Shown: piece by piece, positions 27,622 to 36,190 of the stretch
How the letters are laid out: every line of letters begins with the position of its first letter
How positions within the stretch are numbered: position 1 is the stretch's first letter
From: Alteripontixanthobacter maritimus
GTDB taxonomy: Bacteria; Pseudomonadota; Alphaproteobacteria; Sphingomonadales; Sphingomonadaceae
NCBI RefSeq assembly: GCF_003340475.1
Contig: NZ_QBKA01000002.1
Span: 2,055,501-2,119,500, forward strand
Length of the DNA stretch: 64,000 nucleotides
Direction of reading: 5' to 3'
Position numbers and translations under genes: made by a program
Notes under the pieces: model-generated
Databases searched by the model: none
What the model saw: only the letters and a program-made list of their open reading frames with translations
What the model was told of the DNA's origin: nothing

Positions 27622-28266
27622 TTAATCGCTCAAGTTTTTCCGATTTGGCAGATCAAGGGCTCGCTCCAGCGTTTCGGCGGGTGCGCTTACAACAGCGAGG
27701 GTGCGGCAAACACCTTCGCCAGCGTTGATATAAGCGTGACCCATGGCGCTATCGAGATAAACGGACTGTCCCTCTTCCAAAACCGAAGACTCATACAGTT
27801 CCGTCTGAACTTCAAGACGCCCTTTTAGAACGTAAAGAAACTCCTCACCCTCGTGATACACGAAATCTCCAAACTCTTTCCTGCTGCGAGCTTTGTGCTC
27901 GACGATAAGCGGGACCATCTTCTTGTTCAAAATTTCCGTATTCAGGTAATGATAGGTATAGTTCGGTGTATCGATTACACCGGATCGCGGATCTCCTAGG
28001 TCAATACTGCGCCGGCCGGCAAATGCACGATCGACAGGAGTTTTCTCAAAAAACGTGGCGATATCGACGCTGAGACCGCCAGCAAGAGCTGCAAGCTTGT
28101 CGTAAGTAAGCGACAGGCGTCCGTTCTCCGCTTTAGACAGAGCCGATGTGGAAATACCGGTTTTCCTGGCAACATCGGCCAAGCTCCACCCATTGGTTTT
28201 GCGTAGCGCGCGCAAGGCGACTGCAAGTGGGTTTGTCTCGGTACCGATAGCGGCCCCCATTCTCAT
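27622..28266 (-). CDS. XRE-family regulator with cupin sensor domain
   Basis: The 214-residue protein has an N-terminal XRE helix-turn-helix (LRALRKTNGWSLADVARKTG ... STSALSKAENG, residues about 15-50). It has a C-terminal cupin domain (residues about 130-200; EFGDFVYHEGEEFLYVLKG, and GQSVYLDSAMGHAYIN) that may bind a small effector. It lies between the divergent halves of the peptide-catabolism cluster, 95 bases before the FAD oxidase gene and divergent from the TonB receptor, so it is the likely local regulator. Confidence 0.88.
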   Translation of the reverse strand: MRMGAAIGTETNPLAVALRALRKTNGWSLADVARKTGISTSALSKAENGRLSLTYDKLAALAGGLSVDIATFFEKTPVDRAFAGRRSIDLGDPRSGVIDTPNYTYHYLNTEILNKKMVPLIVEHKARSRKEFGDFVYHEGEEFLYVLKGRLEVQTELYESSVLEEGQSVYLDSAMGHAYINAGEGVCRTLAVVSAPAETLERALDLPNRKNLSD

Positions 28267-28394
28267 AATCCTGTTTCAGCTCGTGATTGGCGCATTTCAA
28301 GCACGAAAGCCACAACCAAGCGGTCATTGGAAAGTTTCCTATAGACAACACTGTCCATTATGCGAAACATACAAGTGAGCTATGGGAGAGGATG

Positions 28395-30617
28395 ATGACT
28401 CGTTTCGCTAACAGCTGCCTGTATGGGGCGGCGTCGCTGATCGCGCTTTCGGTAACTTCGCCAGTCGTTGCGCAAAGTGTGTCACCGGGGGAAAGCGCAT
28501 CGGACGGGCAGATTGCGCCTGAAGATCGCGTAATCGTCGTCACGGCGCAAAAACGGGAGCAGGATTTAACTGAAGTTCCAAGCTCGATCACCGTGCTGGA
28601 TGGCGAGGCGCTCGAAAATATCGGCGCCGTCAATTTCGAAGATTATGCAAAATACATTCCAGGCCTTGGTTCCTCGTCCCAGGGCGGACCCGGTCAGCGG
28701 CAGCTCATTCTGCGTGGTGTCAATGCGGGAGACGACCCGGCGTCGACCGTCGGTGTGTATGTCGACGAAGCGCCGGTCGGTTCTTCGACCTCGCTTGCTA
28801 CAGGTGGTCGCTTAGGGTTTGAGCTGGTTCCGTTCGATATCGAGAGGATCGAGGTGCTGAGGGGCCCGCAAGGGACGATCTACGGCGCCAGCACGCTCGG
28901 CGGCTTGCTGAAATACGTGACCCGTGCGCCCGATGTTGATGCGTTCGAAGGGCGCGTCGAAGCCGACATTTTCGCAGTGGACGGCGGCGATCTCAACTAT
29001 GGTGTGAAGGGTGCGGTCAACGTGCCGATAGCGGGGGTCGCGGGGCTTCGGTTCACCGGCTTCTATGCGGAGGACGGCGGCTTCGTAGACAACGTTTTTA
29101 CAGGCCGGGATAATATCAACAGCAACCAACGCTATGGCGGGCGGGCGCAGCTTCTAATCGAACCGGGCCCCAATATCTCCTTGCGCGCCGCGGCCCTGTA
29201 CCAGCGGACCGAACAGGACGATAGCGCGCTTGTGCGGTATGATTTCGCTACGGGGAACCCTGTCTATGGTGAGCTCGAGAACGACCGCACTGTCGCGGCA
29301 GAACTTACGCAGGACTTTCAGCAATATTCGCTGACCGCGGATTTCGACTTCGGCTTTGCCACGCTGACGTCGGTTTCCGCCTATTCCGAACTCGAAACAC
29401 CTGCAATCGGCGATGCCACCGCCAGTTTCGGCGCTCCATTTGGCTCGACCGCTGTTGCTCTGCTGCGGGAAGCGGAAACCGAGAAATTCGTGCAAGAGCT
29501 TCGGCTCACGTCAGCTTCACGTGACGAGGGCATGCCGCTGGAATGGCAGGTAGGGCTATTCTATACCGAAGAGGACAGCCGCAACGATCAGGTCCTGACA
29601 GTTCGCGATGGGCCATTCGTGCCATTGAACCCGACGGCTGTGGTAGAACTCCCGACGAGTTACGAGGAGTTTGCCGTCTTTGCCAATACGACGCTCTTCT
29701 TCGGCGAGCGCGTGTCCCTCAATCTTGGATTACGTATAGCGGAAAACGAACAGTTCTTTAGCCAGAGCACCAGCGGCCCCGCCGTGGGCCTGCCGCCGGG
29801 CGTAGTGTCGACAGTGACCAACGAATCGAACGACGACAGCGCGACCTATGTCGTCGCTCCTAGTTGGCAGATTACCGAGGATGTCACGCTGTATGCGCGC
29901 GCAGCGTCCGGCTATCGTCCGGGCGGCCCAAATGCGATTTTGCCGAACCCGGCCAATCCAGGCGAAAGTCTGGTGCCGTTGACCTTCGACCCGGACACAC
30001 TGTGGAATTACGAGGCCGGAATTAAGGGCAATTTCGGACGCTCGGGCACATTCGGTGTCGCAGCCTTCCGTATCGACTGGGACGATATCCAGATCATTCA
30101 GATCGTCAACGGCGCGACGTTTCGCGGAAATGGTGAAAGCGCGCGCAGTGAAGGTGTCGAGGCGGAGGTCGCATTCGAGCCGCTCGATGGGCTGACGCTT
30201 GGCGGCAATGTGGTATATACCAACGCAGTGCTTACGGATGATACCAGTCTGGTGGTCGGCGGACAGGATGGCGATCGTCTGCCGCTAGTCCCGAAATGGA
30301 CCGCCACGAGCTTCGCGGATTACACCTTTCCGCTTTCCGGCGACGTTTTCGGCAATGTCGGAGCAACGATCAGCTACGCGGGCGATAGGGAATCAGGCTT
30401 TCCGGCCAGTTTGGCGAACCCGTCATTCACACTGGACGATTATCTGACGGTCGATTTGCGCGCGAGCGTGAACTTCGGTGCCTTGCGAGTGGCTGCGTTC
30501 GCGAAGAACCTGACGAACGAGATCCCGCAACTCGGCGCAACCAATGTCGGCGGACGGCTTGACGTCGCAGTCGGGCGGCCACGTTCCTTTGGCCTGTTGG
30601 TCGGGGCCGACTTCTGA
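28395..30617 (+). CDS. TonB-dependent receptor of the peptide-catabolism cluster
   Basis: Start at 28395 is chosen because GGGAGAGG sits just before two ATGs and a signal peptide follows (MTRFANSCLYGAASLIALSV...VVAQ). VIVVTAQKREQDLTEVPSSI is the TonB-box and plug start typical of sphingomonad receptors. The plug contains ILRGVNAGDDPASTVGVYVD and IEVLRGPQGTIYGASTLGG. The barrel ends RSFGLLVGADF with a terminal Phe. It likely brings the substrate of the cluster across the outer membrane. The MFS gene overlaps its stop. Confidence 0.92.
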   Translation: MTRFANSCLYGAASLIALSVTSPVVAQSVSPGESASDGQIAPEDRVIVVTAQKREQDLTEVPSSITVLDGEALENIGAVNFEDYAKYIPGLGSSSQGGPGQRQLILRGVNAGDDPASTVGVYVDEAPVGSSTSLATGGRLGFELVPFDIERIEVLRGPQGTIYGASTLGGLLKYVTRAPDVDAFEGRVEADIFAVDGGDLNYGVKGAVNVPIAGVAGLRFTGFYAEDGGFVDNVFTGRDNINSNQRYGGRAQLLIEPGPNISLRAAALYQRTEQDDSALVRYDFATGNPVYGELENDRTVAAELTQDFQQYSLTADFDFGFATLTSVSAYSELETPAIGDATASFGAPFGSTAVALLREAETEKFVQELRLTSASRDEGMPLEWQVGLFYTEEDSRNDQVLTVRDGPFVPLNPTAVVELPTSYEEFAVFANTTLFFGERVSLNLGLRIAENEQFFSQSTSGPAVGLPPGVVSTVTNESNDDSATYVVAPSWQITEDVTLYARAASGYRPGGPNAILPNPANPGESLVPLTFDPDTLWNYEAGIKGNFGRSGTFGVAAFRIDWDDIQIIQIVNGATFRGNGESARSEGVEAEVAFEPLDGLTLGGNVVYTNAVLTDDTSLVVGGQDGDRLPLVPKWTATSFADYTFPLSGDVFGNVGATISYAGDRESGFPASLANPSFTLDDYLTVDLRASVNFGALRVAAFAKNLTNEIPQLGATNVGGRLDVAVGRPRSFGLLVGADF

Positions 30618-31960
30618 GCGGCGTTACAATCGCCTCTCCGGCAACAAGCGGGTCGGACCTGGATCAAGATGTCTATGTCCGGCCCGCTTACGCTTGGTAT
30701 GCGCTGGCTCTGTTCGTCCTGACGATCCTGCTGGCCTTCATCGACAAGCAGATCATCTCGCTGCTGGTCGAACCGCTGCAAACTTCTCTCGATATTTCCG
30801 ACACGAAGATAGGCGTCCTTCAGGGTCTTGCCTTCTCCCTCTTTGCCGCAGTGGCAGCCCTGCCGCTCGGTAGGCTGGTCGATCGGACCAATCGGGTGCG
30901 GATGCTGATTGTCTGCATGCTCATCTGGTCGTCGATGACCGTGCTGTGCGGCTTCGCGCAGAATTTCAACCAGTTGTTCGCTTTTCGGGTGGGGGTCGGC
31001 ATTGGAGAGGCGGCGATCATGCCGCTCATCTATTCCCTCCTGGCCGATTTCTTCCCGCGCGAGAAGCGGGCAACCGCCATGCTGGTGTTCTACCTGACGG
31101 TGGTTGTCTGTGCGAGCCTCTCGGTCAGCCTTGGCGGCCTTGCGCTCGGCGCACTTGCATCAGGCGCGATCATCTTTCCGCCCCCCCTAGCTGATTTTGA
31201 GGATTGGCGCGCAGCCTTCATCATCGTCGGCGTGCCCGGGCCGGTTGCTGCCCTGCTGATCGGCCTGACTTTGCGCGAGCCCCAACGGCACGATCTGGTG
31301 TTACGGGATGGTTCGGGCCTTAGCGTCAAGCAAGTCGTGGCGTACCTTTTCGAGAACAAGATGCTGTTCGGGCCGCTGGTATTCGGTTCGGCCGCCGCGC
31401 TTGCGGTCGGCAATGCGATCAACAGCTGGCACCCCACAATCATGATCCGCGAGTTCGGCTGGCCAGCATCGCAGGCCGGAATTCGCTATGGCCTTGCCGC
31501 AGCGATTTGCGCCGGCATCGCTGTGCCAATCGCGATCGTTTTCGAAAAGCGGCTGCGCGCCCGCAATGCTGGACTGGTCGCGTCAATCCTGCCCGCAGGT
31601 GCTGCGCTTTCGCTGGTCGTTGTCCTTGCCCTGCCATGGCTTGCCGGTGCGAATATCGCGTTGATTGCGGGCGCAGCCCAGCTGTTCGGACTGTTTTGGA
31701 TCGTCGCCCTAAGCCCTGTTCTCATTCAGGAAATTGCACCGAACGAAATGCGCGGTCAGATCCTGGCCCTTGCAACCTTGATATCAACGATCCTTCAAGG
31801 ATTTAGTCCGGTCGTGACAGGTCTTTTTTCCGATCTGTTCTTCGACGGAGAACGCGCTTTGAGCTACTCCGTCACTGCTACCGCGCTACCGATCCTTGTC
31901 GTGGCAATTCTTCTCTATCTGCCGATGCAAGCGCGTTTTGCGCGGAAGGTCGGCAGCTGA
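30614..31960 (+). CDS. MFS transporter, probable CTG start
   Basis: Membrane-protein sequence begins well upstream of the first ATG/GTG/TTG codon in frame (GTG 30851). The stretch RPAYAWYALALFVLTILLAF is a typical first helix, followed by IDKQIISLLVEPL and the loop PLGRLVDRTNRVR between helices 2 and 3. The only plausible start is CTG at 30614, whose last bases overlap the receptor stop as CTGA, the same overlap as the usual ATGA. This gives 448 residues and 12 helices, the normal size; the GTG would give only 369 and lose helix 1. It likely carries the peptide or its fragments across the inner membrane, as MlrD does in the mlr cluster. Confidence 0.82.
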   Translation: MSGVTIASPATSGSDLDQDVYVRPAYAWYALALFVLTILLAFIDKQIISLLVEPLQTSLDISDTKIGVLQGLAFSLFAAVAALPLGRLVDRTNRVRMLIVCMLIWSSMTVLCGFAQNFNQLFAFRVGVGIGEAAIMPLIYSLLADFFPREKRATAMLVFYLTVVVCASLSVSLGGLALGALASGAIIFPPPLADFEDWRAAFIIVGVPGPVAALLIGLTLREPQRHDLVLRDGSGLSVKQVVAYLFENKMLFGPLVFGSAAALAVGNAINSWHPTIMIREFGWPASQAGIRYGLAAAICAGIAVPIAIVFEKRLRARNAGLVASILPAGAALSLVVVLALPWLAGANIALIAGAAQLFGLFWIVALSPVLIQEIAPNEMRGQILALATLISTILQGFSPVVTGLFSDLFFDGERALSYSVTATALPILVVAILLYLPMQARFARKVGS

Positions 31961-33459
31961 TGGACAAAGATCTGGTACGCAGTGCCGTGGACTCATTCGT
32001 CGGCAGCCTTAACCTTGCTGGAAAGCCAGGTGTTTCCATGGCCTTGGCACAGGGCGGAAAGGTGATCACCAAGGCGTGCGGCGGCATGCTTCACCCCGAA
32101 CATGGCGGTGCCATAACCGACCAAACCCCATTTCGGATCGGCTCGACAAGCAAGCAATTCACGGCGGCTGCGGCGCTACTGCTGGAGCGTGATGGACTTC
32201 TAGACCTCGATGCATCGATCCGTGACCAAATACCCGAACTGCCCAAACTGCTATCGAAAGTTCGTTTAAGGCATATGCTGAGTTGCACGTCCGGAATGCA
32301 CGACGAACTCGATATGTGGCTATTCGCAAACGGCCTTTCGTTCATGCCGCAGCGTGAAGGATTCGCGCAGGCATTCGCGCGCGACACGTTCAATTTCCCA
32401 GCGGGTTCGCATTTCTGCTACAACAATACCGGGTTTGCGCTGGCCTCTCTGGCGATGGAACGCGCGACTGGTTTGGGCTTCGATGACATTCTGCGTGAGT
32501 ATCTTTTCGGACCCGCCGGATTGCGAGCTACAAGCCTGGTGGCCCGAGATGATGACCTTCCAGCGCATTGCGCGCGCACCGCACTGCCATCGCCCACCGG
32601 CTTTACGCTCGCTCGTTTTCCAGCAGAAATCACGGGCGAAGGTGGGCTCATCTCGACGCCCTCCGATCTGCTGCGCTGGAACCGATGGCTGCAGAATATC
32701 GATCAGAGGCAGATATATGCACGTATGAGTTCTGCCACCCCATTAAAAGGTGGCGGATCGAGTGCCTACGGCCTTGGACTGATCAAGGCTTCGTTCCGCG
32801 GCGTTACGCGGGTCCACCATCCGGGCGGGGTGATCGGCGGCTCTGCCCAGTTGGTGTCTTACCCCGATGCCGATTGCACCATAGCCGTGGCGAGCAACAA
32901 CGGCGCGATCGCCGCTCCGGACCTGGCCGATCGGTTGGCCGAGCAGCTGGGCATTCTCCCGCCTGCGCCGTTGCCTGCCGAAAGCGGGCCGACCGGCCAA
33001 TTTTACGATGATGCAATGGGGCGGGGTTTCTCGCTCAATCCAGGCGAGCTCGATCTGCACGTACAGCGCCTGCCGCTATATAAGCAGGGCGATGCCACAG
33101 TCGCTGCCGACAGCGCAGGCATGGGCCGTCTCGCCTTCGAATGTGATGGCCAGGAGGTCTGGCTGCACGAACATGGCCAGACCAGGCGGCTCGATCCGAT
33201 TGCGGGCGATGCAGCTATGGAGTTGCCAGCTTCGCCATTTTGTTACCGCAACACCAGACTTTCATTCGAAGGCAGGCAACTGCTTGTGGAGGGCGGTAGC
33301 GGTTCTGTACGGTATGATTTGCGGCCGATGGGCCAAGACACCTACGCTGCAGTTCCGACCCTGCCAGTTCCGCTTCTTGCGACCGTAAAAGCCGAGAGCG
33401 AAGGATTGCGCGTGTCCACCCTGCGCAACTGGAACATGCGCTGCGATGGTGCGTGCTGA
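31960..33459 (+). CDS. Serine hydrolase of the beta-lactamase / D-aminopeptidase family (MlrB-like)
   Basis: The 499-residue protein shows the three active-site motifs of class C-type serine hydrolases: S-T-S-K in FRIGSTSKQFTAAAALLLERDG (about residue 66), Y-N-N in SHFCYNNTGFALASLAME, and the H-x-G equivalent in VHHPGGVIGG. A C-terminal region of about 150 residues resembles the extra beta-barrel domains of D-aminopeptidases. There is no obvious signal peptide, so it may be cytoplasmic. MlrB of the microcystin pathway belongs to this family. Start and stop overlap the neighbours (ATG at the MFS stop). Confidence 0.85.
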   Translation: MDKDLVRSAVDSFVGSLNLAGKPGVSMALAQGGKVITKACGGMLHPEHGGAITDQTPFRIGSTSKQFTAAAALLLERDGLLDLDASIRDQIPELPKLLSKVRLRHMLSCTSGMHDELDMWLFANGLSFMPQREGFAQAFARDTFNFPAGSHFCYNNTGFALASLAMERATGLGFDDILREYLFGPAGLRATSLVARDDDLPAHCARTALPSPTGFTLARFPAEITGEGGLISTPSDLLRWNRWLQNIDQRQIYARMSSATPLKGGGSSAYGLGLIKASFRGVTRVHHPGGVIGGSAQLVSYPDADCTIAVASNNGAIAAPDLADRLAEQLGILPPAPLPAESGPTGQFYDDAMGRGFSLNPGELDLHVQRLPLYKQGDATVAADSAGMGRLAFECDGQEVWLHEHGQTRRLDPIAGDAAMELPASPFCYRNTRLSFEGRQLLVEGGSGSVRYDLRPMGQDTYAAVPTLPVPLLATVKAESEGLRVSTLRNWNMRCDGAC

Positions 33460-34622
33460 AGTCGATGTCCATGCTCGACAAAGCGTACAATATCGACGAT
33501 CTGCGGCGCCTGGCAAAGCGGCGTCTGCCGCGGGCGATGTTCGACTATATCGATGGTGGCGCCGAAGACGAAGCCACGATGCACGCGAACCGCAGGGACT
33601 TCGCTTCAGTGTCGCTCGTGCCGCACCAACTCGTGGACGTGTCCGAGGTCGATCTCTCGACCGAGGCTTTCGGGGCCAAGCTTTCCATACCTTTCATGAT
33701 ATCACCTACCGGCATGTCGGCGATGTTTCATCCCGATGCCGAATCCGCCGTAGCGGCGGCCGCGGCGAAGGCGGGCACGCTTTATTCGCTTTCCACGATG
33801 GGATCGACCAGTATCGAAGATGTTGCCGCCCGCTCCTGCGGGCCGAAGGCGTTCCAAATCTATGCCTTTCGCGACCGCGATCTGACGTCGGAGTTTATCG
33901 AGCGCGCTCGCAAAGCAAAATACGATGCGCTCATCCTGACCGTAGACGTACCCGTCGCGGGCAATCGCGAACGCGACCTGCGCAATGGAATGACATTGCC
34001 GCCTGCGCTTGGCCTGATGGGCGTTTTAGACGTATTGCGACACTGGCGCTGGGCACTCGATTATGCGCGTGCGCCGCGCATGACGCTGGCCAACGTCGCC
34101 CACCGTATCGACGAGGCTAATGCAGATATATCTACCCTGAGCGGATACATCACCAAACAGTTCAGCCCGGCGATGACATGGGCGGATGCTCGCTCGATAG
34201 CCGACGAATGGGGCGGACCGTTCGCGATAAAGGGGATATTGCATCCCGACGATGCGCGTGCAGCGCTGGACAGCGGGGCGAGCGCCGTCATCGTGAGCAA
34301 TCACGGCGGGCGGCAGCTGGATGGCGCGATTTCGTCGATTGCAGCGCTCCCCGCGATTGCTAATGCCGTCGGCTCGCAAGGCGAGGTCTTTCTCGATGGC
34401 GGCATCCGCCGTGGTAGCGATATCGTGAAAGCATTCGCGCTTGGGGCCAAGGGTTGCTTTGTTGGGCGGCCCTATCTCTACGGGCTGGGCGCGGCCGGCG
34501 GGCACGGTGTGGACAAGGCCTTAGAAATCCTCACCACCGAAACACGCCGGGTGCTGGCGTTGACCGGACGCTCTTCAATCAAGGAGATCGACGGTTCGGA
34601 GTTGGCGGACCACCGCGACTGA
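33453..34622 (+). CDS. FMN-dependent alpha-hydroxy-acid oxidase/dehydrogenase
   Basis: The 389-residue TIM-barrel enzyme contains MFDYIDGGAEDEATMHANR near the N-terminus, PFMISPTGMSAMFHPDAE, QIYAFRDRDLTSEF, and the catalytic His motif VSNHGGRQLDGAISSI. Then come DGGIRRGSDIVKAFALGAKGCFVGR. These identify the lactate/glycolate/mandelate oxidase family. Several starts are possible: GTG 33453 overlapping the previous stop, or ATG 33465 or 33471. As the last gene of the forward operon it may oxidise a 2-hydroxy acid released from the substrate. Confidence 0.88.
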   Translation: MLKSMSMLDKAYNIDDLRRLAKRRLPRAMFDYIDGGAEDEATMHANRRDFASVSLVPHQLVDVSEVDLSTEAFGAKLSIPFMISPTGMSAMFHPDAESAVAAAAAKAGTLYSLSTMGSTSIEDVAARSCGPKAFQIYAFRDRDLTSEFIERARKAKYDALILTVDVPVAGNRERDLRNGMTLPPALGLMGVLDVLRHWRWALDYARAPRMTLANVAHRIDEANADISTLSGYITKQFSPAMTWADARSIADEWGGPFAIKGILHPDDARAALDSGASAVIVSNHGGRQLDGAISSIAALPAIANAVGSQGEVFLDGGIRRGSDIVKAFALGAKGCFVGRPYLYGLGAAGGHGVDKALEILTTETRRVLALTGRSSIKEIDGSELADHRD

Positions 34623-34709
34623 TTATCATCTCAGCACCACATTGCCGGTCCAGTTCCCCATAGCGCCGCTCCAGCCGCGCATAGGTTCTCCACCACATAC
34701 CTTCAGGGC

Positions 34710-34739
34710 GGCGTATAGGCTGCTCCCAGCCTATACGCC
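34710..34739 (+). terminator. Perfect 13-base inverted repeat
   Basis: GGCGTATAGGCTG-CTCC-CAGCCTATACGCC forms a perfect hairpin with a 4-base loop, 88 bases after the last gene of the forward operon. There is no T tract, so it may be a terminator, an mRNA stabiliser or a leftover of a mobile element. Confidence 0.55.
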
Positions 34740-34787
34740 ATCCCAGACGCTCTTGGCGCCTGAGAAGCGCTTCAAAGGGTTTCTCTT

Positions 34788-35040
34788 AGGGCGCACTGCG
34801 CTGTGACTGATATCCGATCCAGCGCGCATTGCGGCTGGCAAAAGTTACATACCCCTCTGGACAACAAAGCTTGCCGACCCGTTCGCCGCTAAGGGGCAAT
34901 GCATCCACCAGCGTCGCCCGCCAAAATGCGGAACGGTATAGCTTAGCGAAACACGCTGGACGTAATCGCGCTTAGCGGCTTCACAGGTCGACGCAATGAA
35001 GCGCGGTTCCAGCACTGTCTGTCAGCGGTTTGCTGTACGG
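34788..35040 (-). pseudogene. Decayed conserved hypothetical gene
   Basis: Read on the minus strand, YTVPHFGGRRWWMHCPL continues, after a one-base frame change, as SGERVGKLCCPEGYVTFASR and then NARWIGYQSQRSAP. That order matches a conserved alphaproteobacterial family of small proteins (GGRRxWFxCP...VxKLYLPPG...FASR). The frame is broken and no start is evident. It marks the left side of the older island. Confidence 0.5.
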
Positions 35041-35066
35041 CTGCCGGCCTGATCCATAACTGCCCA

Positions 35067-35945
35067 CTAGCCCACTCGGTAGTCGTGAGCCATTTTGATC
35101 AATTGGCATAGCGTTGCTTCATGCTTCTTGATATCCGCCGCTTTCAATCGAATACGATATAACCCCCAACGCTGGTTATATTCGAGCGTCTCCAGTTCGG
35201 CCTCTTCAATCATTGCATCGACTTCTTCTGACTTTGGAAGCTTGGCTTCCCAAACCAAAAATTGCTTTTTCGGCCGAAACGATATGAAGTTATAAGCTTG
35301 ACCATGGCGAGACAAGCCGATGTAAAATTTGTTGTATTTCAATTCTAATTCTGGATCGAGCGCCTTTGCTAAGACAAGCATTTTGTCTGCTAGATCTACT
35401 GTAGCCGGTGTACCCTTGTCGTTCTCCCAGTAAGCGCGGTCAGTCGGTGCGCTGGCAGCATCCTCATCTTCATCGACCAAACCTCGTTCGAACTCATCCA
35501 TCACCTTTGTAAATACTAGAGTGACATGCTCTCCAACTTGGAACGCCTGCATCTGGATAGCAACGAGCGGGATCGACCCATTAAAGAGCGATACAACATT
35601 CAAAAAGCGACTTGTGATGTCTTCAGCCACCAAAACTGCGCAGTGTTCATATTGGGGATACCTGCGGCGCTCGACATCCCAATATTCGATGGTCCGTATG
35701 ATGTGCGTTTCATCAGTACCACCCAACTGCAGCTCAACCTCGAAACGCTTATAGGTTTCAGTATCCTGTAGCAGCAAATCCAGACGCCCTGCTTTCGGCT
35801 GTATCCGCTCCCGATCACGTAGGACGAGAGTTCCAAGCCCCAAAACAGAAGGATCATCCGCAATGATGTTTTGCACCCACTCTTCCGAAAATTGGGGATG
35901 GTTTCGCAAGGATATCTGCTTGGGTTTTGTGTAGCCGTTCGCCAT
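35067..35945 (-). CDS. Putative PD-(D/E)XK nuclease-fold protein, defence-linked
   Basis: The protein of about 292 residues (start at 35945, AGGAAC ribosome site) has an N-terminal segment GRLDLLLQDTETYKRFEVELQ near residues 55-75. This fits the D...ExE/Q core of NucS-like nuclease folds, where a predicted strand-turn-strand carries Asp and Glu. The rest is an acidic, mostly alpha/beta protein with FYIGLSRHGQAYNFISFRPKK near the C-terminus, reminiscent of DUF5655-type tails. It is the third gene of an operon behind a type IIG-like methyltransferase-nuclease and a 78-residue protein. Catalysis is not proven from sequence. Confidence 0.6.
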   Translation of the reverse strand: MANGYTKPKQISLRNHPQFSEEWVQNIIADDPSVLGLGTLVLRDRERIQPKAGRLDLLLQDTETYKRFEVELQLGGTDETHIIRTIEYWDVERRRYPQYEHCAVLVAEDITSRFLNVVSLFNGSIPLVAIQMQAFQVGEHVTLVFTKVMDEFERGLVDEDEDAASAPTDRAYWENDKGTPATVDLADKMLVLAKALDPELELKYNKFYIGLSRHGQAYNFISFRPKKQFLVWEAKLPKSEEVDAMIEEAELETLEYNQRWGLYRIRLKAADIKKHEATLCQLIKMAHDYRVG

Positions 35946-35947
35946 TA

Positions 35948-36184
35948 TCAAAAGTTCCTGAATAGGGGGCCAATCGCCGCAATTCTGGCGCGGCGGTTTG
36001 TGTCAATTAAGCGTTTGACCAAATCTTTGAGTTCCGTTGCGCGATTGGTTTTCCGGTAACCGAGTTCGGCTAAAACGAGTTGCAACTCATCATTGTCGGT
36101 TGTGCAACGCGTTACGTTCTCTTCAAGCTGCCCAATTGAATAATGGCGCATGGGCCTGCCAGCATCTCCGCCGCTGCGCTTCAT
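35948..36184 (-). CDS. Small hypothetical protein between RM-like genes
   Basis: The 78-residue basic protein (ATG at 36184, only six bases after the upstream stop, behind GAGGG) is predicted mostly helical, with NDELQLVLAELGYRKTNRA in the middle. It stops two bases before the next gene. Tight packing in the operon suggests a subunit or regulator of the restriction-like proteins. The family is not recognised; a later ATG at 36151 is also possible. Confidence 0.55.
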   Translation of the reverse strand: MKRSGGDAGRPMRHYSIGQLEENVTRCTTDNDELQLVLAELGYRKTNRATELKDLVKRLIDTNRRARIAAIGPLFRNF

Positions 36185-36190
36185 GTAGCT

